Source: Rhizobium leguminosarum bv. viciae USDA 2370
GTDB taxonomy: Bacteria > Pseudomonadota > Alphaproteobacteria > Rhizobiales > Rhizobiaceae
Assembly (NCBI RefSeq): GCF_002008365.1
Contig: NZ_MRDL01000047.1
Span: 287,275-351,274 of the forward strand
DNA: 64,000 bases
Direction of reading: 5' to 3'
Part shown: positions 51,593 to 60,201 of the stretch, piece by piece
Numbering within the stretch: position 1 is the stretch's first letter
Layout: every line of letters starts with the position of its first letter
Made by a program: the position numbers and the translations under genes
Notes under the pieces: generated by a model
What the model saw: the letters and a program-made list of their open reading frames with translations, nothing else
What the model was told of the DNA's origin: nothing
The model's database searches: none

Positions 51593-51891
51593 CGCTTGAT
51601 ATCAATACCCTGCTTGCCATCCTCGCTATGGCATTCGCGACGATTTTCACGCGCATCAGTGGTCTCGTCCTCATCCGTCATGTGCAGCTGGACGAACGCT
51701 GGAAAACGGCGATTGAGGCGATCCCGCCGGCGGTCCTGATGGCCGTGATAGCTCCGACCGCCTTTGCGACCGGCTGGGCGGAGACACTGGCATGTGCCGC
51801 AACGGCGCTGGCCGCCCGCCGCCTGCCGATGCTTGCCAGCGTCGTCGTCGGCGTTGTGGCGGTGGCCTTGTTGCGGGCCGCAGTTTTCTAA
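51589..51891 (+). CDS. azlD: AzlD-family exporter subunit
   Basis: A 100-residue inner-membrane protein with four hydrophobic segments (LLAILAMAFATIFTRISGL; LMAVIAPTAFATGW). Start ATG 51589 overlaps the azlC stop (ATGA). A longer frame upstream runs antiphase through azlC and is not coding. The convergent dnaB stop is 24 nt further. Confidence 0.9.
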   Translation: MTLDINTLLAILAMAFATIFTRISGLVLIRHVQLDERWKTAIEAIPPAVLMAVIAPTAFATGWAETLACAATALAARRLPMLASVVVGVVAVALLRAAVF

Positions 51892-51915
51892 GGGAAATTG
51901 ACCCGGAAAACCGCG

Positions 51916-53418
51916 TCAATGTTCCTCGTACTGTGTGAAGGAAGGATCGGCGAGATCGGCAAAGCGCGTGAATTCTGACTGGAAGGCGAGTTTCACCGTG
52001 CCCGTCGGCCCGTGGCGCTGCTTGGCGATGATGACGTCGGCCGTGCCCTTCACCTTGTCGAACAGCGCTTCCCATTCCGGATATTTCGGATCGTGGATGT
52101 CGCGCGGCTCCGAATTCTTGACGTAATATTCCTCGCGGAACACGAAGAGCACAACGTCGGCATCCTGCTCGATCGAGCCGGATTCGCGAAGGTCGGACAG
52201 CTGCGGCCGCTTGTCGTCGCGGCTTTCGACCTGACGCGAGAGCTGCGACAGCGCGATGATCGGAACGTTGAGCTCCTTGCCGAGCGCCTTGAGGCCGGTG
52301 GTGATCTGGGTGATTTCCTGCACGCGGTTGTCGCTGGATTTGCCCGAACCGGTCATCAGCTGAATGTAGTCGACCACAAGCACGTCGAGGCCGCGCTGGC
52401 GCTTGAGGCGGCGGGCGCGCGCCGAAAGCTGGGCGATCGAGATGCCGCCGGTCTGGTCGATATAGAGCGGCACCTTCTGCATCATCATCGAGCAGGCGAC
52501 GAGCTTTTCAAAATCGGCATCGTTGATGTCGCCGCGGCGGATCTTCGAGGAGGAGACTTCCGTCTGCTCGGAGATGATACGGGTGGCGAGCTGTTCCGAC
52601 GACATTTCGAGCGAATAGAAGCCCACGACGCCACCGTTCTTCGCCTTCATGCTGCCGTCCGACTGGACTTCGCCTTCGTAAGCGGCGGCGATGTTGTAGG
52701 CGATGTTCGTGGCAAGCGAGGTCTTGCCCATGCCGGGGCGTCCGGCCAGCACAATCAAGTCCGAACGCTGCAGGCCGCCCATCTTGGAATCCAGCGAATG
52801 GATGCCGGTGGAAATGCCGGAAAGCCCGCCGTCACGTTCCTTGGCGACAGCCGCCATGTCGATGGCTAGCGCAACCGCATCGTTGAAGGCCTGGAAGCCG
52901 CCGTCGTAGCGGCCGTTCTCCGCCAATTCGAAGAGGCGGCGTTCCGTATCCTCGATCTGAGACTGCGGCGGCATGTCGAGCGGCGCGTCATAGGCGATAT
53001 TGACGACATCTTCGCCGATGGTGATCAGCGCCCGGCGCAGCGCCAGGTCGTAGATCGCCCGGCCGTAATCCTCGGCATTGATGACGGTGACGGCATTGCT
53101 GACGAGACTCGCCAGGTATTGCGAAACCGTCATGTCGCCGACCTTCTCGTCGGCTTTCAGGAAGGTCTTGATCGTCACCGGGTTGGCGATCTTACCCATG
53201 CGGATGATATCGCCGGCAACCTCGAAGATCTTCCGGTGCAGCGGTTCATAGAGATGGATCGGTTTCAGGAAGTCCGACACCCGGTAATAGGCGTCGTTGT
53301 TCATCAGGATCGCACCCAGAAGCGCCTGCTCGGCTTCGATATTGTTGGGTGCTTCGCGATAATGCTGCTCCGACGGGGCAACAGCTGTAATCTTTCGAGC
53401 GGCGTCGTTCATCATCAT
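51916..53418 (-). CDS. dnaB: Replicative DNA helicase
   Basis: Unwinds DNA at the replication fork as a hexamer. From the chosen ATG it has 500 residues. N-terminal domain: NNIEAEQALLGAIL. The C-terminal RecA-like ATPase has Walker A GRPGMGKTSLA and LSQLSR. Three ATGs lie in a row (53418, 53415, 53412); any could be used. The ribosomal operon lies upstream in the same direction, but rplI has its own terminator. Confidence 0.95.
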   Translation of the reverse strand: MMMNDAARKITAVAPSEQHYREAPNNIEAEQALLGAILMNNDAYYRVSDFLKPIHLYEPLHRKIFEVAGDIIRMGKIANPVTIKTFLKADEKVGDMTVSQYLASLVSNAVTVINAEDYGRAIYDLALRRALITIGEDVVNIAYDAPLDMPPQSQIEDTERRLFELAENGRYDGGFQAFNDAVALAIDMAAVAKERDGGLSGISTGIHSLDSKMGGLQRSDLIVLAGRPGMGKTSLATNIAYNIAAAYEGEVQSDGSMKAKNGGVVGFYSLEMSSEQLATRIISEQTEVSSSKIRRGDINDADFEKLVACSMMMQKVPLYIDQTGGISIAQLSARARRLKRQRGLDVLVVDYIQLMTGSGKSSDNRVQEITQITTGLKALGKELNVPIIALSQLSRQVESRDDKRPQLSDLRESGSIEQDADVVLFVFREEYYVKNSEPRDIHDPKYPEWEALFDKVKGTADVIIAKQRHGPTGTVKLAFQSEFTRFADLADPSFTQYEEH

Positions 53419-53783
53419 CCGTTCTGTCTTTTTCCAGCTCCGGATTTGCAATTCCGGACGCGAAAATCAAGAGGCTACGAAAGGAGCGGGGGCTCGCTTC
53501 GCCTAAATCCTGAACGCTGTGCACGTTGTTCGACTTCTCCACAGTCTTGGGCGACACAAAGGAGAAATACTGGCAGTGTCACCCGCACGACACGGTATGG
53601 CGCCGACTCAGCCCATCCGTTTCGGAGAACGCTACTTTAGCGCGATGCCATAAGGCACGCAGCAAAAACATCCGGACAATCCCCTTAAAAAGCGACCCAG
53701 TCCACTACGCCTATGGAAGGGATGGAAACGAAAAAGCCCGGCGCGGTGGCCGGGCTTCCCTGTCGCGGATCGCTCCGACGAAA
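53419..53783. other. Intergenic region between dnaB and rplI (365 nt)
   Basis: Holds the rplI terminator (53731-53756) and must contain the dnaB promoter on the minus strand; a CTTGAT -35-like hexamer is seen near the dnaB start but its -10 is poor. No gene is supported. Confidence 0.5.
53731..53756 (-). terminator. Terminator of the rpsF-rpsR-rplI operon
   Basis: On the minus strand AGCCCGG pairs with CCGGGCT (7 bp), followed by TTTT and CGTTTC. It ends the ribosomal operon before dnaB. Confidence 0.85.
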
Positions 53784-54362
53784 TTATGCTTCGTCTTCGT
53801 CGACGCCGTCGGCTTCCGGATCGAAGAAGTCTTCCGGACGCAGCGCGTCTTCGTCGACGCCGTAGATCGCGTCGACCGAGGTGAGTTCTTCGCCCTTGGA
53901 CTGGCGCTCTGCCTCTTCGGCCGAACGGGCAACGTTCAGCTCGACGTGGATTTCGACTTCGGCATGCAGCTGCAGTTCGACCTTGTGCAGGCCGATCGAC
54001 TTGATCGGCGTGTTGAGGTGAACCTGGTTGCGGCCGATGTTGAAGCCTTCGGCGGCGAGAATCTCGACGACGTCACGGGCAGCAACCGAACCGTAGAGCT
54101 GGCCGGTTTCGCCGGCGGAACGCACGACGATGAAGGACTTGCCGTCGAGAACGTCGGCGACCTTCTGGGCTTCCGACTTGCGCTCGAGGTTGCGGGCTTC
54201 GAGCGTCGCACGCTCGGCTTCGAAGCGGGTCTTGTTGGCGGCGTTGGCGCGCAGCGCCTTGCCGAGCGGCAGCAGGTAGTTACGGGCAAAGCCGTCGCGA
54301 ACCTTTACGGTTTCGCCCATCTGGCCGAGCTTGGAGATGCGTTCGAGAAGGATGACTTCCAT
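53784..54362 (-). CDS. rplI: 50S ribosomal protein L9
   Basis: A 192-residue ribosomal protein. The N-terminal domain begins MEVILLERISKLGQMGE and has DGFARNYLLP. The central helix and C-terminal domain follow. The last ~45 residues are strongly acidic (DEDALRPEDFFDPE), a tail longer than in E. coli L9 (149 residues). ATG 54362 has AAGGAAAA upstream; the 20-codon extension has no homology. Confidence 0.96.
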   Translation of the reverse strand: MEVILLERISKLGQMGETVKVRDGFARNYLLPLGKALRANAANKTRFEAERATLEARNLERKSEAQKVADVLDGKSFIVVRSAGETGQLYGSVAARDVVEILAAEGFNIGRNQVHLNTPIKSIGLHKVELQLHAEVEIHVELNVARSAEEAERQSKGEELTSVDAIYGVDEDALRPEDFFDPEADGVDEDEA

Positions 54363-54384
54363 TTTCTTTTTCCTTTCTTGTGTC

Positions 54385-55371
54385 TCAGATTTTCGTATCG
54401 GATTGTTTGGGGGCATCAGCATCTTTCGTCGGGGTCAGCGCGATCGCCTTGCGCGTATCGCTGAGACCGAGAACGAGGATGAGGAGAGCTGGCAGCAGCA
54501 TGAGCATCGAGGCCAGATAGCAGAGGATGAGAGCCGGTATGCGCCAGTCCTTGCCGCGCGTGCGGAAATGCAGCGAGGCGAAACCGGAAAGCATGAAGCC
54601 GGCGCCGAAGGTGCCGATCACGGTCGCACCGACCAGCGCCGGAATGCCGCCGAAAAAGCAGGCGGCAAGCCCGGCCAGGAAGATGAAGATCGAGTTGCGG
54701 TTCATGCGCAGCGACGAGGGAATATCCTCGCGCGGGCGAAGGCCGCGGCCGGACGCTGAGACGATGCGCACGGCGAAGTAATAGGCGGCAAATAACATGC
54801 TGACCCACATGCCGCCCTGCAAAGCCGGCAGCATCAGCAGGATCAGCGACTTGGTCTGCGCAGTCGCCGCCGGATCGGGCATGAATTCCGGCTGCTGCTG
54901 CTTGAGCGAGGTGATCAGCAGATCGACGATCGGATCGGTAATCTCAGGCCCGTAGCCGATGATCACACCGATGACGATGACGGCGAGCGTCACCAGACCG
55001 CAGAGATGCAGCAGGATATCGGAGAGCGGATACCAGGCAAGCAGATGGTCGGGGCCGCCGAGTTCGGCGGCCGGACGCGCCAGATTGGCGAGATGGCTGA
55101 GCCAACCGGCCGGCAGAAGCGTCACCAGCGTCATGATCAGCGCGAAGGAGGGCGAGATCAAGATCGCCCCGAGGGCCGCAGCGGTGACGACGGCCGAGAC
55201 CGCGGCGGCATTGCCCCATCCGAGCCCGACGATCAGGATCGGCAGCGCCGAGGCCGTGTAGAGAAGCGCGCTGAAAAACGACGGCTGCATGCTCGCGCCC
55301 AGCACCAGCAGGGCGGCGGTCAATCCGGCGAGTGCGCCGATCAGCAGCGTTCTAATGTTCGGTCGTTTCAA
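54385..55371 (-). CDS. DUF2232 membrane protein
   Basis: A 328-residue inner-membrane protein with eight or so hydrophobic segments, located between rpsR and rplI as in other alphaproteobacteria. The frame begins with TTG at 55371, with GCAGGA about 8 nt upstream, and no in-frame ATG fits. C-terminal residues are hydrophilic (TKDADAPKQSDTKI). DUF2232 function is unknown. Confidence 0.85.
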   Translation of the reverse strand: MKRPNIRTLLIGALAGLTAALLVLGASMQPSFFSALLYTASALPILIVGLGWGNAAAVSAVVTAAALGAILISPSFALIMTLVTLLPAGWLSHLANLARPAAELGGPDHLLAWYPLSDILLHLCGLVTLAVIVIGVIIGYGPEITDPIVDLLITSLKQQQPEFMPDPAATAQTKSLILLMLPALQGGMWVSMLFAAYYFAVRIVSASGRGLRPREDIPSSLRMNRNSIFIFLAGLAACFFGGIPALVGATVIGTFGAGFMLSGFASLHFRTRGKDWRIPALILCYLASMLMLLPALLILVLGLSDTRKAIALTPTKDADAPKQSDTKI

Positions 55372-55481
55372 GGTCGCTGTCCTGCTTCATCAAGCAGTTA
55401 GAGGATGTTGCTGAATCAAATTCAGAAACGTCTCAACATGGGTTTTAAGAGTTCCGATCCGCGCCCATCGCGGAAGGGAGA

Positions 55482-55505
55482 AGGGAAGGCACGAATGCCT
55501 TCCCT
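55482..55505. other. Hairpin between rpsR and the DUF2232 gene
   Basis: A perfect 10-bp stem (55482-55491 with 55496-55505) and 4-nt loop. No T-run follows on either strand, so partial termination or mRNA processing is possible. The ribosomal operon reads on the minus strand. Confidence 0.7.
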
Positions 55506-55526
55506 AAAGGTGTCGGCGTCGACCGA

Positions 55527-55775
55527 TTAGGCGACGACGTAGGGCAGCAGGCCGAGGAAACGGGCGCGCTTGATCGCCTGGGCGAGTTCGCGCTGCTTCT
55601 TCTGGGAAACGGCCGTGATGCGGGACGGAACGATCTTGCCACGCTCGGAAATGTAGCGCTGCAGCAGGCGTACGTCCTTGTAGTCGATCCGCGGCGCATT
55701 GGCGCCGGAGAACGGGCAGGTCTTGCGGCGGCGATGGAACGGGCGGCGGACCGGAGCGGAGGAAGTTTCAGACAT
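55527..55775 (-). CDS. rpsR: 30S ribosomal protein S18
   Basis: An 82-residue ribosomal protein; core NAPRIDYKDVRLLQRYISE followed by RGKIVPSRITAVS, with FHRRRKTCPFSG at the N-terminus. It pairs with S6 in the 30S platform; rpsF lies 14 nt upstream, as is usual. Confidence 0.97.
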   Translation of the reverse strand: MSETSSAPVRRPFHRRRKTCPFSGANAPRIDYKDVRLLQRYISERGKIVPSRITAVSQKKQRELAQAIKRARFLGLLPYVVA

Positions 55776-55789
55776 ATCTCAGATCTCCC

Positions 55790-56257
55790 TTATACACGGT
55801 CTTCGCGCGGACGGCGCGGACGGTCGTCACGGTCGCCGAAGCCACCTTCACGCGGCGGACGCGGGCCGCGGTCGCGATCACCGAAGCCGCCTTCACGCGG
55901 GCCACGGCCGCCTTCACGCGGACGGTCGTCACGGTCGCGCTTCTGCATCATGGCAGACGGACCTTCTTCATGCTTCTCGACGGCGATCGTCATGTAGCGA
56001 AGAACGTCTTCGCTGATGCGCATCTGACGTTCCATTTCCTGGACGGCAGCAGCCGGGGCATCAATGTCCATCAGGGCGTAGTGCGCCTTACGGTTCTTCT
56101 TGATGCGGTAGGTGAGGGACTTGAGGCCCCAGTTCTCGATACGCCCGACCTTACCGCCATTCGCTTCGATCACACCCTTGTACTGTTCTACGAGGGCATC
56201 GACCTGCTGAGCGGAAATATCCTGCCGGGCAAGGAATACATGTTCATAAAGAGCCAT
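55790..56257 (-). CDS. rpsF: 30S ribosomal protein S6 with Arg/Gly-rich tail
   Basis: A 155-residue S6. The core (residues ~1-98: MALYEHVFLARQDIS ... ISEDVLRYMTIAVEKHE) is normal. The tail (~100-155) is rich in Arg, Gly and Asp, with PREGGFGDRD repeated twice. E. coli S6 is followed by a glutamate tail; this one is basic/acidic mixed. First gene of rpsF-rpsR-DUF2232-rplI. Confidence 0.96.
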   Translation of the reverse strand: MALYEHVFLARQDISAQQVDALVEQYKGVIEANGGKVGRIENWGLKSLTYRIKKNRKAHYALMDIDAPAAAVQEMERQMRISEDVLRYMTIAVEKHEEGPSAMMQKRDRDDRPREGGRGPREGGFGDRDRGPRPPREGGFGDRDDRPRRPREDRV

Positions 56258-56476
56258 GACAGCTTTGCCTTTCTTGCGTTTGGTTCAACCCGATATTCGG
56301 CGGCTAAGCCTCAACGACTGCTCCTGATTGGGCGGACCCAGGCAAGAAAGCGTTTCCGAGACGGTCGAGAGCGGAGACACGGGAGGCTGGAACGCTTCCG
56401 TTCCGAACGATTTCCGAAAGGAAACCGGCCCTCCGTTCAGCCACCAGCCAGAAGACCGGGTTAACGAACAGCGCGG

Positions 56477-56505
56477 CTTATACGGATTTTTCGGGGAAAG
56501 GCAAG
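56477..56505 (-). promoter_or_regulatory. Sigma-70 promoter of the rpsF operon
   Basis: On the minus strand CTTGCC (56505-56500), exactly 17 nt, then TATAAG (56482-56477). A strong housekeeping match. It implies a ~210-nt untranslated leader before rpsF. Confidence 0.75.
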
Positions 56506-56537
56506 CGCAATCGGACAATCGAACCAGACCGGTGAGT

Positions 56538-56587
56538 AGAGCGTGATGCCGAAAACTGTGAGCGGTTTTCGGGCGACATCATGCTCT
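56538..56587. repeat. Palindromic element, family C (copy 2)
   Basis: AGAGC..TGATG..CCGAAAAC mirrored by GTTTTCGG..CATCATGCTCT. From memory such gagcatgatg...gaaaac palindromes are common in Rhizobium and Agrobacterium intergenic regions. Confidence 0.75.
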
Positions 56588-56626
56588 CATCCCGTTCGGC
56601 GTCGGGCAGGCGTTAAAGGAATATGA

Positions 56627-57670
56627 TCAAAGCGTCAGCGGATACTGCCGGTGCACCTTGGCGATCTCCGTGAGCACCTCGTCCGAAAGCGTTAGGTCGG
56701 CCGCACTGATATCGACTTTCAACTGCTCCATCGACGTCGCGCCGATGATGACCGAAGCCATGAACGGCCTTGATCGGCAGAAGGCAAGCGCCATCGCTGC
56801 CGGATCGAGACCGTATTTGGCCGCGATCTGCAGATAGGCTTTGGTCGCCGGCTCTTGCAGGGGCTGCAGGCGGCCTCCGATATCGGGGTTGATCGAACCG
56901 CGCGAACCCTTCGGCCTGACACCATCGACATATTTTCCGGAGAGGATGCCGCCGGCGAGCGGCGAATAAGCGAGCAGCCCTACATCCTCGTGATGCGAGA
57001 GCTCGGCGAGATCGAGATCGAAATGGCGGTAGAGCAGATTATATTCGTTCTGGACGCTCGCAACGCGCGGCAGGTTCTTCTGTTCGGAGAGCGTCAGATA
57101 TTTCTGTATGCCCCAGGTGGTCTCGTTGGAAAGACCGATCGCGCGGATCTTGCCTTCCTTCACCAGCGCACCGAGCGTTTCCAGGATGTCGAGCATATTG
57201 GCGACGGCCTTGTCGCGATCCTGGTTGAAGGGATTGTAGCTCCAGTTCTGGCGGAAATGGAAATGGCCGCGGTTCGGCCAGTGGATCTGGTAGAGGTCGA
57301 TATAATCGGTCTTCAGCCGCGCCAGACTGGCCTCGAGCGCCAGGCGGATATTCTTTGCATCGGCACCTTCGCCGCCGCGTATATAGTCGCGGCCGCGGCC
57401 TGCGACCTTGGTGGCGAGCACGATATCGCCGCGCTTGCCGGTCTTCTTGAACCAACTGCCGATATAGTCTTCGGTCCAGCCCTGTGTCGCCGCCGAAACC
57501 GGGGTGGTCGGATAAAGCTCGGCCGTGTCGAAGAAATTGACGCCCTTTTCGACGGCGTAGTCCATCTGCGCATGAGCATCGGCTTCGCTGTTCTGCGAAC
57601 CCCAGGTCATGGTGCCAAGGCAAATCTCTGAAACGGAAATCTCAGTGCGGCCTAGTGAATTGTACTTCAT
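56627..57670 (-). CDS. Aldo/keto reductase, Tas-like
   Basis: A 347-residue NADP-dependent oxidoreductase. The tetrad is Asp in FFDTAELYPT, Tyr in the same region, Lys in LATKVAG and His in YQIHWPN. Tas-like members have the insert PVSAATQGWTEDYIG seen here. ATG 57670 is used (AAGG upstream). It diverges from fabD; there is no evident link with fatty-acid synthesis. Confidence 0.9.
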   Translation of the reverse strand: MKYNSLGRTEISVSEICLGTMTWGSQNSEADAHAQMDYAVEKGVNFFDTAELYPTTPVSAATQGWTEDYIGSWFKKTGKRGDIVLATKVAGRGRDYIRGGEGADAKNIRLALEASLARLKTDYIDLYQIHWPNRGHFHFRQNWSYNPFNQDRDKAVANMLDILETLGALVKEGKIRAIGLSNETTWGIQKYLTLSEQKNLPRVASVQNEYNLLYRHFDLDLAELSHHEDVGLLAYSPLAGGILSGKYVDGVRPKGSRGSINPDIGGRLQPLQEPATKAYLQIAAKYGLDPAAMALAFCRSRPFMASVIIGATSMEQLKVDISAADLTLSDEVLTEIAKVHRQYPLTL

Positions 57671-57801
57671 GAAAAAACCTTGGGAGAGAGGTGAAAGCCT
57701 TGGGGAGGTCCGCGCAAATCTAGGCTGGATTTGGCGGAGCGCAAGAGCAAAAACCGGGCTTTTGCGCCGGTGCGAAAGGCTTTGCGGAGAATGAGGCGCC
57801 A

Positions 57802-57830
57802 CTTGACTCTGCCGGAAAGAATGTCAATTG
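57802..57830 (+). promoter_or_regulatory. Possible sigma-70 promoter of fabD
   Basis: CTTGAC at 57802-57807, 17 nt, then CAATTG at 57825-57830. The -35 is perfect and the -10 weak. Transcription would start ~35 nt before fabD. Confidence 0.5.
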
Positions 57831-57871
57831 GAGGCAAAACAGCCTTAAGGGGCGTAATCAGGGACATGAAA

Positions 57872-58816
57872 ATGACCATCGCTTTCACTTTTCCCGGTCA
57901 GGGCAGTCAGGCCGTCGGCATGGGCAAGGATCTCGCCGAGAATTTCGCGGAAGCTCGCGCCGTTTTCGAAGAGGTCGATCAGGCGCTCGGTGAAAAGCTT
58001 TCGGACGTCATGTTCAACGGTCCCGAGGATACGTTGACGTTGACGGCGAATGCCCAGCCGGCGCTGATGGCCGTCTCGATCGCCGTCGTCCGCGTTCTCG
58101 AAGCCAAAGGGCTGGATCTGAAGTCGAAGATCGCCTACGTCGCCGGTCATTCGCTCGGCGAATATTCGGCACTTTGCGCCGCCGGCACCTTTTCGCTCGC
58201 CGACACCGCGCGGCTGTTGCGCATCCGCGGCAATGCCATGCAGGCGGCCGTCCCAGTCGGCGTCGGCGCTATGGCCGCGATCATCGGCCTCGAACATGCC
58301 GACGTCGTTGCCGTTTGCGAGGCAGCGGCCGCTGCCGGCGCCTGCCAGATCGCCAACGACAATGGCGGCGGCCAGATCGTCATCTCGGGCGAGAAGGCAG
58401 CCGTCGAAAAGGCGGCCGGCCTTGCGACCGACAAGGGCGCCAAGCGCGCCATCCTGCTGCCGGTCTCCGCTCCGTTCCATTCGACACTGATGGCGCCGGC
58501 CGCCAACGCCATGCGCGAAGCGCTGGCAACGGTCGCCAAATCCGATCCGGTCGTGCCTGTCATCGCCAATGTCCGTGCTGCGCCCGTGACAGGCGCCGAC
58601 GAGATCGCCAGCCTCCTGGTCGAGCAGGTGACCGGCCAGGTCCGCTGGCGCGAGACGGTGGAATGGTTCGCCGGAAATGGCGTCACGACGCTTTATGAAC
58701 TCGGTTCCGGCAAGGTGCTGACCGGCCTTGCCCGCCGCATCGACAAGACGATCAACGGCATCTCCGTCAACGGTCCGGCGGATATCGACGCGGCCGTCGC
58801 CGCCCTCATGGCCTGA
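57872..58816 (+). CDS. fabD: Malonyl-CoA:ACP transacylase
   Basis: Loads malonyl groups on acyl carrier protein. The 314-residue enzyme has the serine nucleophile Ser94 in GHSLGEYSA and His203 in APFHSTLM, with FPGQGSQ at the N-terminus. ATG 57872 is preferred to ATG 57866 because AGGGA lies 8 nt before it. fabG follows after 30 nt. Confidence 0.96.
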   Translation: MTIAFTFPGQGSQAVGMGKDLAENFAEARAVFEEVDQALGEKLSDVMFNGPEDTLTLTANAQPALMAVSIAVVRVLEAKGLDLKSKIAYVAGHSLGEYSALCAAGTFSLADTARLLRIRGNAMQAAVPVGVGAMAAIIGLEHADVVAVCEAAAAAGACQIANDNGGGQIVISGEKAAVEKAAGLATDKGAKRAILLPVSAPFHSTLMAPAANAMREALATVAKSDPVVPVIANVRAAPVTGADEIASLLVEQVTGQVRWRETVEWFAGNGVTTLYELGSGKVLTGLARRIDKTINGISVNGPADIDAAVAALMA

Positions 58817-58846
58817 TTGGTATCTCCAGATATAAGGAACGTTTCC

Positions 58847-59584
58847 ATGTTCGATCTTTCCGGCCGCAAGGCTCTCGTCACCGGCGCATCCGGCGGTATC
58901 GGCGAGGAAATCGCCCGCCTTCTTCATAAGCAGGGCGCTATCGTCGGCCTGCACGGCACCCGCGTCGAGAAACTGGAAGCGCTGGCCGCCGATCTCGGCG
59001 AGCGCGTCAAGATCTTCCCGGCCAATCTGTCCGACCGCGATGAGGTCAAGGCGCTCGGCCAGAAGGCCGAAGCCGACCTCGAAGGCGTCGATATTCTCGT
59101 CAACAATGCCGGCATCACCCGCGACGGGCTCTTTGTACGCATGAGCGACGAGGATTGGGACGCCGTCCTCGAAGTGAACCTGACATCGACGTTCCGCCTG
59201 ACGCGCGAATTGACGCATCCGATGATGCGTCGCCGCTATGGCCGCATCATCAACATCACCTCCGTCGTCGGCGTCACCGGCAATCCAGGGCAGGCCAATT
59301 ACTGCGCCTCCAAGGCCGGCATGATCGGCTTCACCAAGTCCTTGGCGCAGGAAATTGCCACCCGCAACGTGACGGTCAATTGCGTGGCACCGGGCTTCAT
59401 CGAGAGCGCCATGACCGGCAAGCTGAACGACAAGCAGAAGGAAGCGATCATGGGGGCGATCCCGATGAAGCGCATGGGCACGGGCGGCGAGGTCGCTTCG
59501 GCGGTTGCTTACCTTGCGTCCTCCGAGGCTGCTTACATGACGGGTCAGACGCTGCACGTAAACGGCGGCATGGCGATGATCTGA
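58847..59584 (+). CDS. fabG: 3-oxoacyl-[ACP] reductase
   Basis: NADPH-dependent reduction of 3-ketoacyl-ACP. The 245-residue SDR has GASGGIGEE, NNAG and the triad Ser139, Tyr152, Lys156 (ITSVVG...NYCASK). The start ATG 58847 has AAGGAAC upstream. It lies between fabD and acpP. Confidence 0.96.
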   Translation: MFDLSGRKALVTGASGGIGEEIARLLHKQGAIVGLHGTRVEKLEALAADLGERVKIFPANLSDRDEVKALGQKAEADLEGVDILVNNAGITRDGLFVRMSDEDWDAVLEVNLTSTFRLTRELTHPMMRRRYGRIINITSVVGVTGNPGQANYCASKAGMIGFTKSLAQEIATRNVTVNCVAPGFIESAMTGKLNDKQKEAIMGAIPMKRMGTGGEVASAVAYLASSEAAYMTGQTLHVNGGMAMI

Positions 59585-59871
59585 AACGACAAACTGTTGG
59601 CATGGGAATATTTCCGCCAATAGCATGTTGAGCAATCACGAACCGTTGATTTTCTGGCTTTGCGGCAGACATAAAGCATGTTAAGCGGGCCATGACTGTC
59701 AACAGTCGTCCCGAGAAAGCAGACGGACCGGCGGGCTTTTTTGCAAGCCTGGGACATCTCTGAAGCCGGGTAAACGAGTTTGCCGAGGATGTCTGAAAAC
59801 ATCGCAGGCTGAAACAGGGTAGGGGTGCCGCGATGGCATTCCGATCAGGACATAAGGTCGAGGAAACCGAC
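59585..59871. other. Intergenic region before acpP (287 nt)
   Basis: Includes a possible acpP promoter (TTGATT 59646-59651, 18 nt, CATAAA 59670-59675), an inverted repeat GACTGT-CA-ACAGTC (59694-59707) and the acpP ribosome-binding site GAGGAAA. Confidence 0.45.
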
Positions 59872-60108
59872 ATGAGCGATATCGCAGAACGCGTAAAGAA
59901 AATTGTTATTGATCATCTTGGCGTTGATGCCGACAAGGTCGTCGAGAGCGCCAGCTTTATCGACGATCTGGGCGCTGACTCGCTCGACACGGTCGAACTT
60001 GTCATGGCTTTCGAAGAAGAATTCGGCGTTGAAATTCCTGACGACGCTGCCGACTCGATCCTGACGGTCGGCGATGCCGTGAAGTTTATTGAGAAGGCCC
60101 AGGCCTGA
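59872..60108 (+). CDS. acpP: Acyl carrier protein
   Basis: A 78-residue acidic carrier of fatty-acyl intermediates. Serine 37 in GADSLDTVELV receives phosphopantetheine from AcpS. ATG 59872 has GAGGAAA upstream; the 13-codon extension is not family-like. A terminator follows, before fabF, which would raise acpP transcript levels above fabF. Confidence 0.97.
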   Translation: MSDIAERVKKIVIDHLGVDADKVVESASFIDDLGADSLDTVELVMAFEEEFGVEIPDDAADSILTVGDAVKFIEKAQA

Positions 60109-60123
60109 TCCTGTGAATTTGAG

Positions 60124-60156
60124 AAAGGGCGGGCCTGGAGTCCGCCCTTTTCTTTT
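60124..60156 (+). terminator. Terminator after acpP
   Basis: AAAGGGCGG (60124-60132) pairs with CCGCCCTTT (60142-60150), followed by TCTTTTC. Confidence 0.85.
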
Positions 60157-60201
60157 CGGCATACTTCTCCATAGAACATAAGAGGCGGGGGAAAGCACGC
60201 G

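Larger units (their letters stand above)
56258..56626. other. Intergenic region and rpsF leader (369 nt)
   Basis: Contains the rpsF promoter (56477-56505, minus strand), a leader of about 210 nt with several GC-rich stem sequences, and a family C palindrome. No gene is supported. Confidence 0.6.

Noticed and set aside
57845..59635. 596-residue open frame on the minus strand opposite fabD and fabG
   Set aside because: It is antisense to two clear housekeeping genes and shows no domain; long antisense frames are expected from GC-rich codon use.
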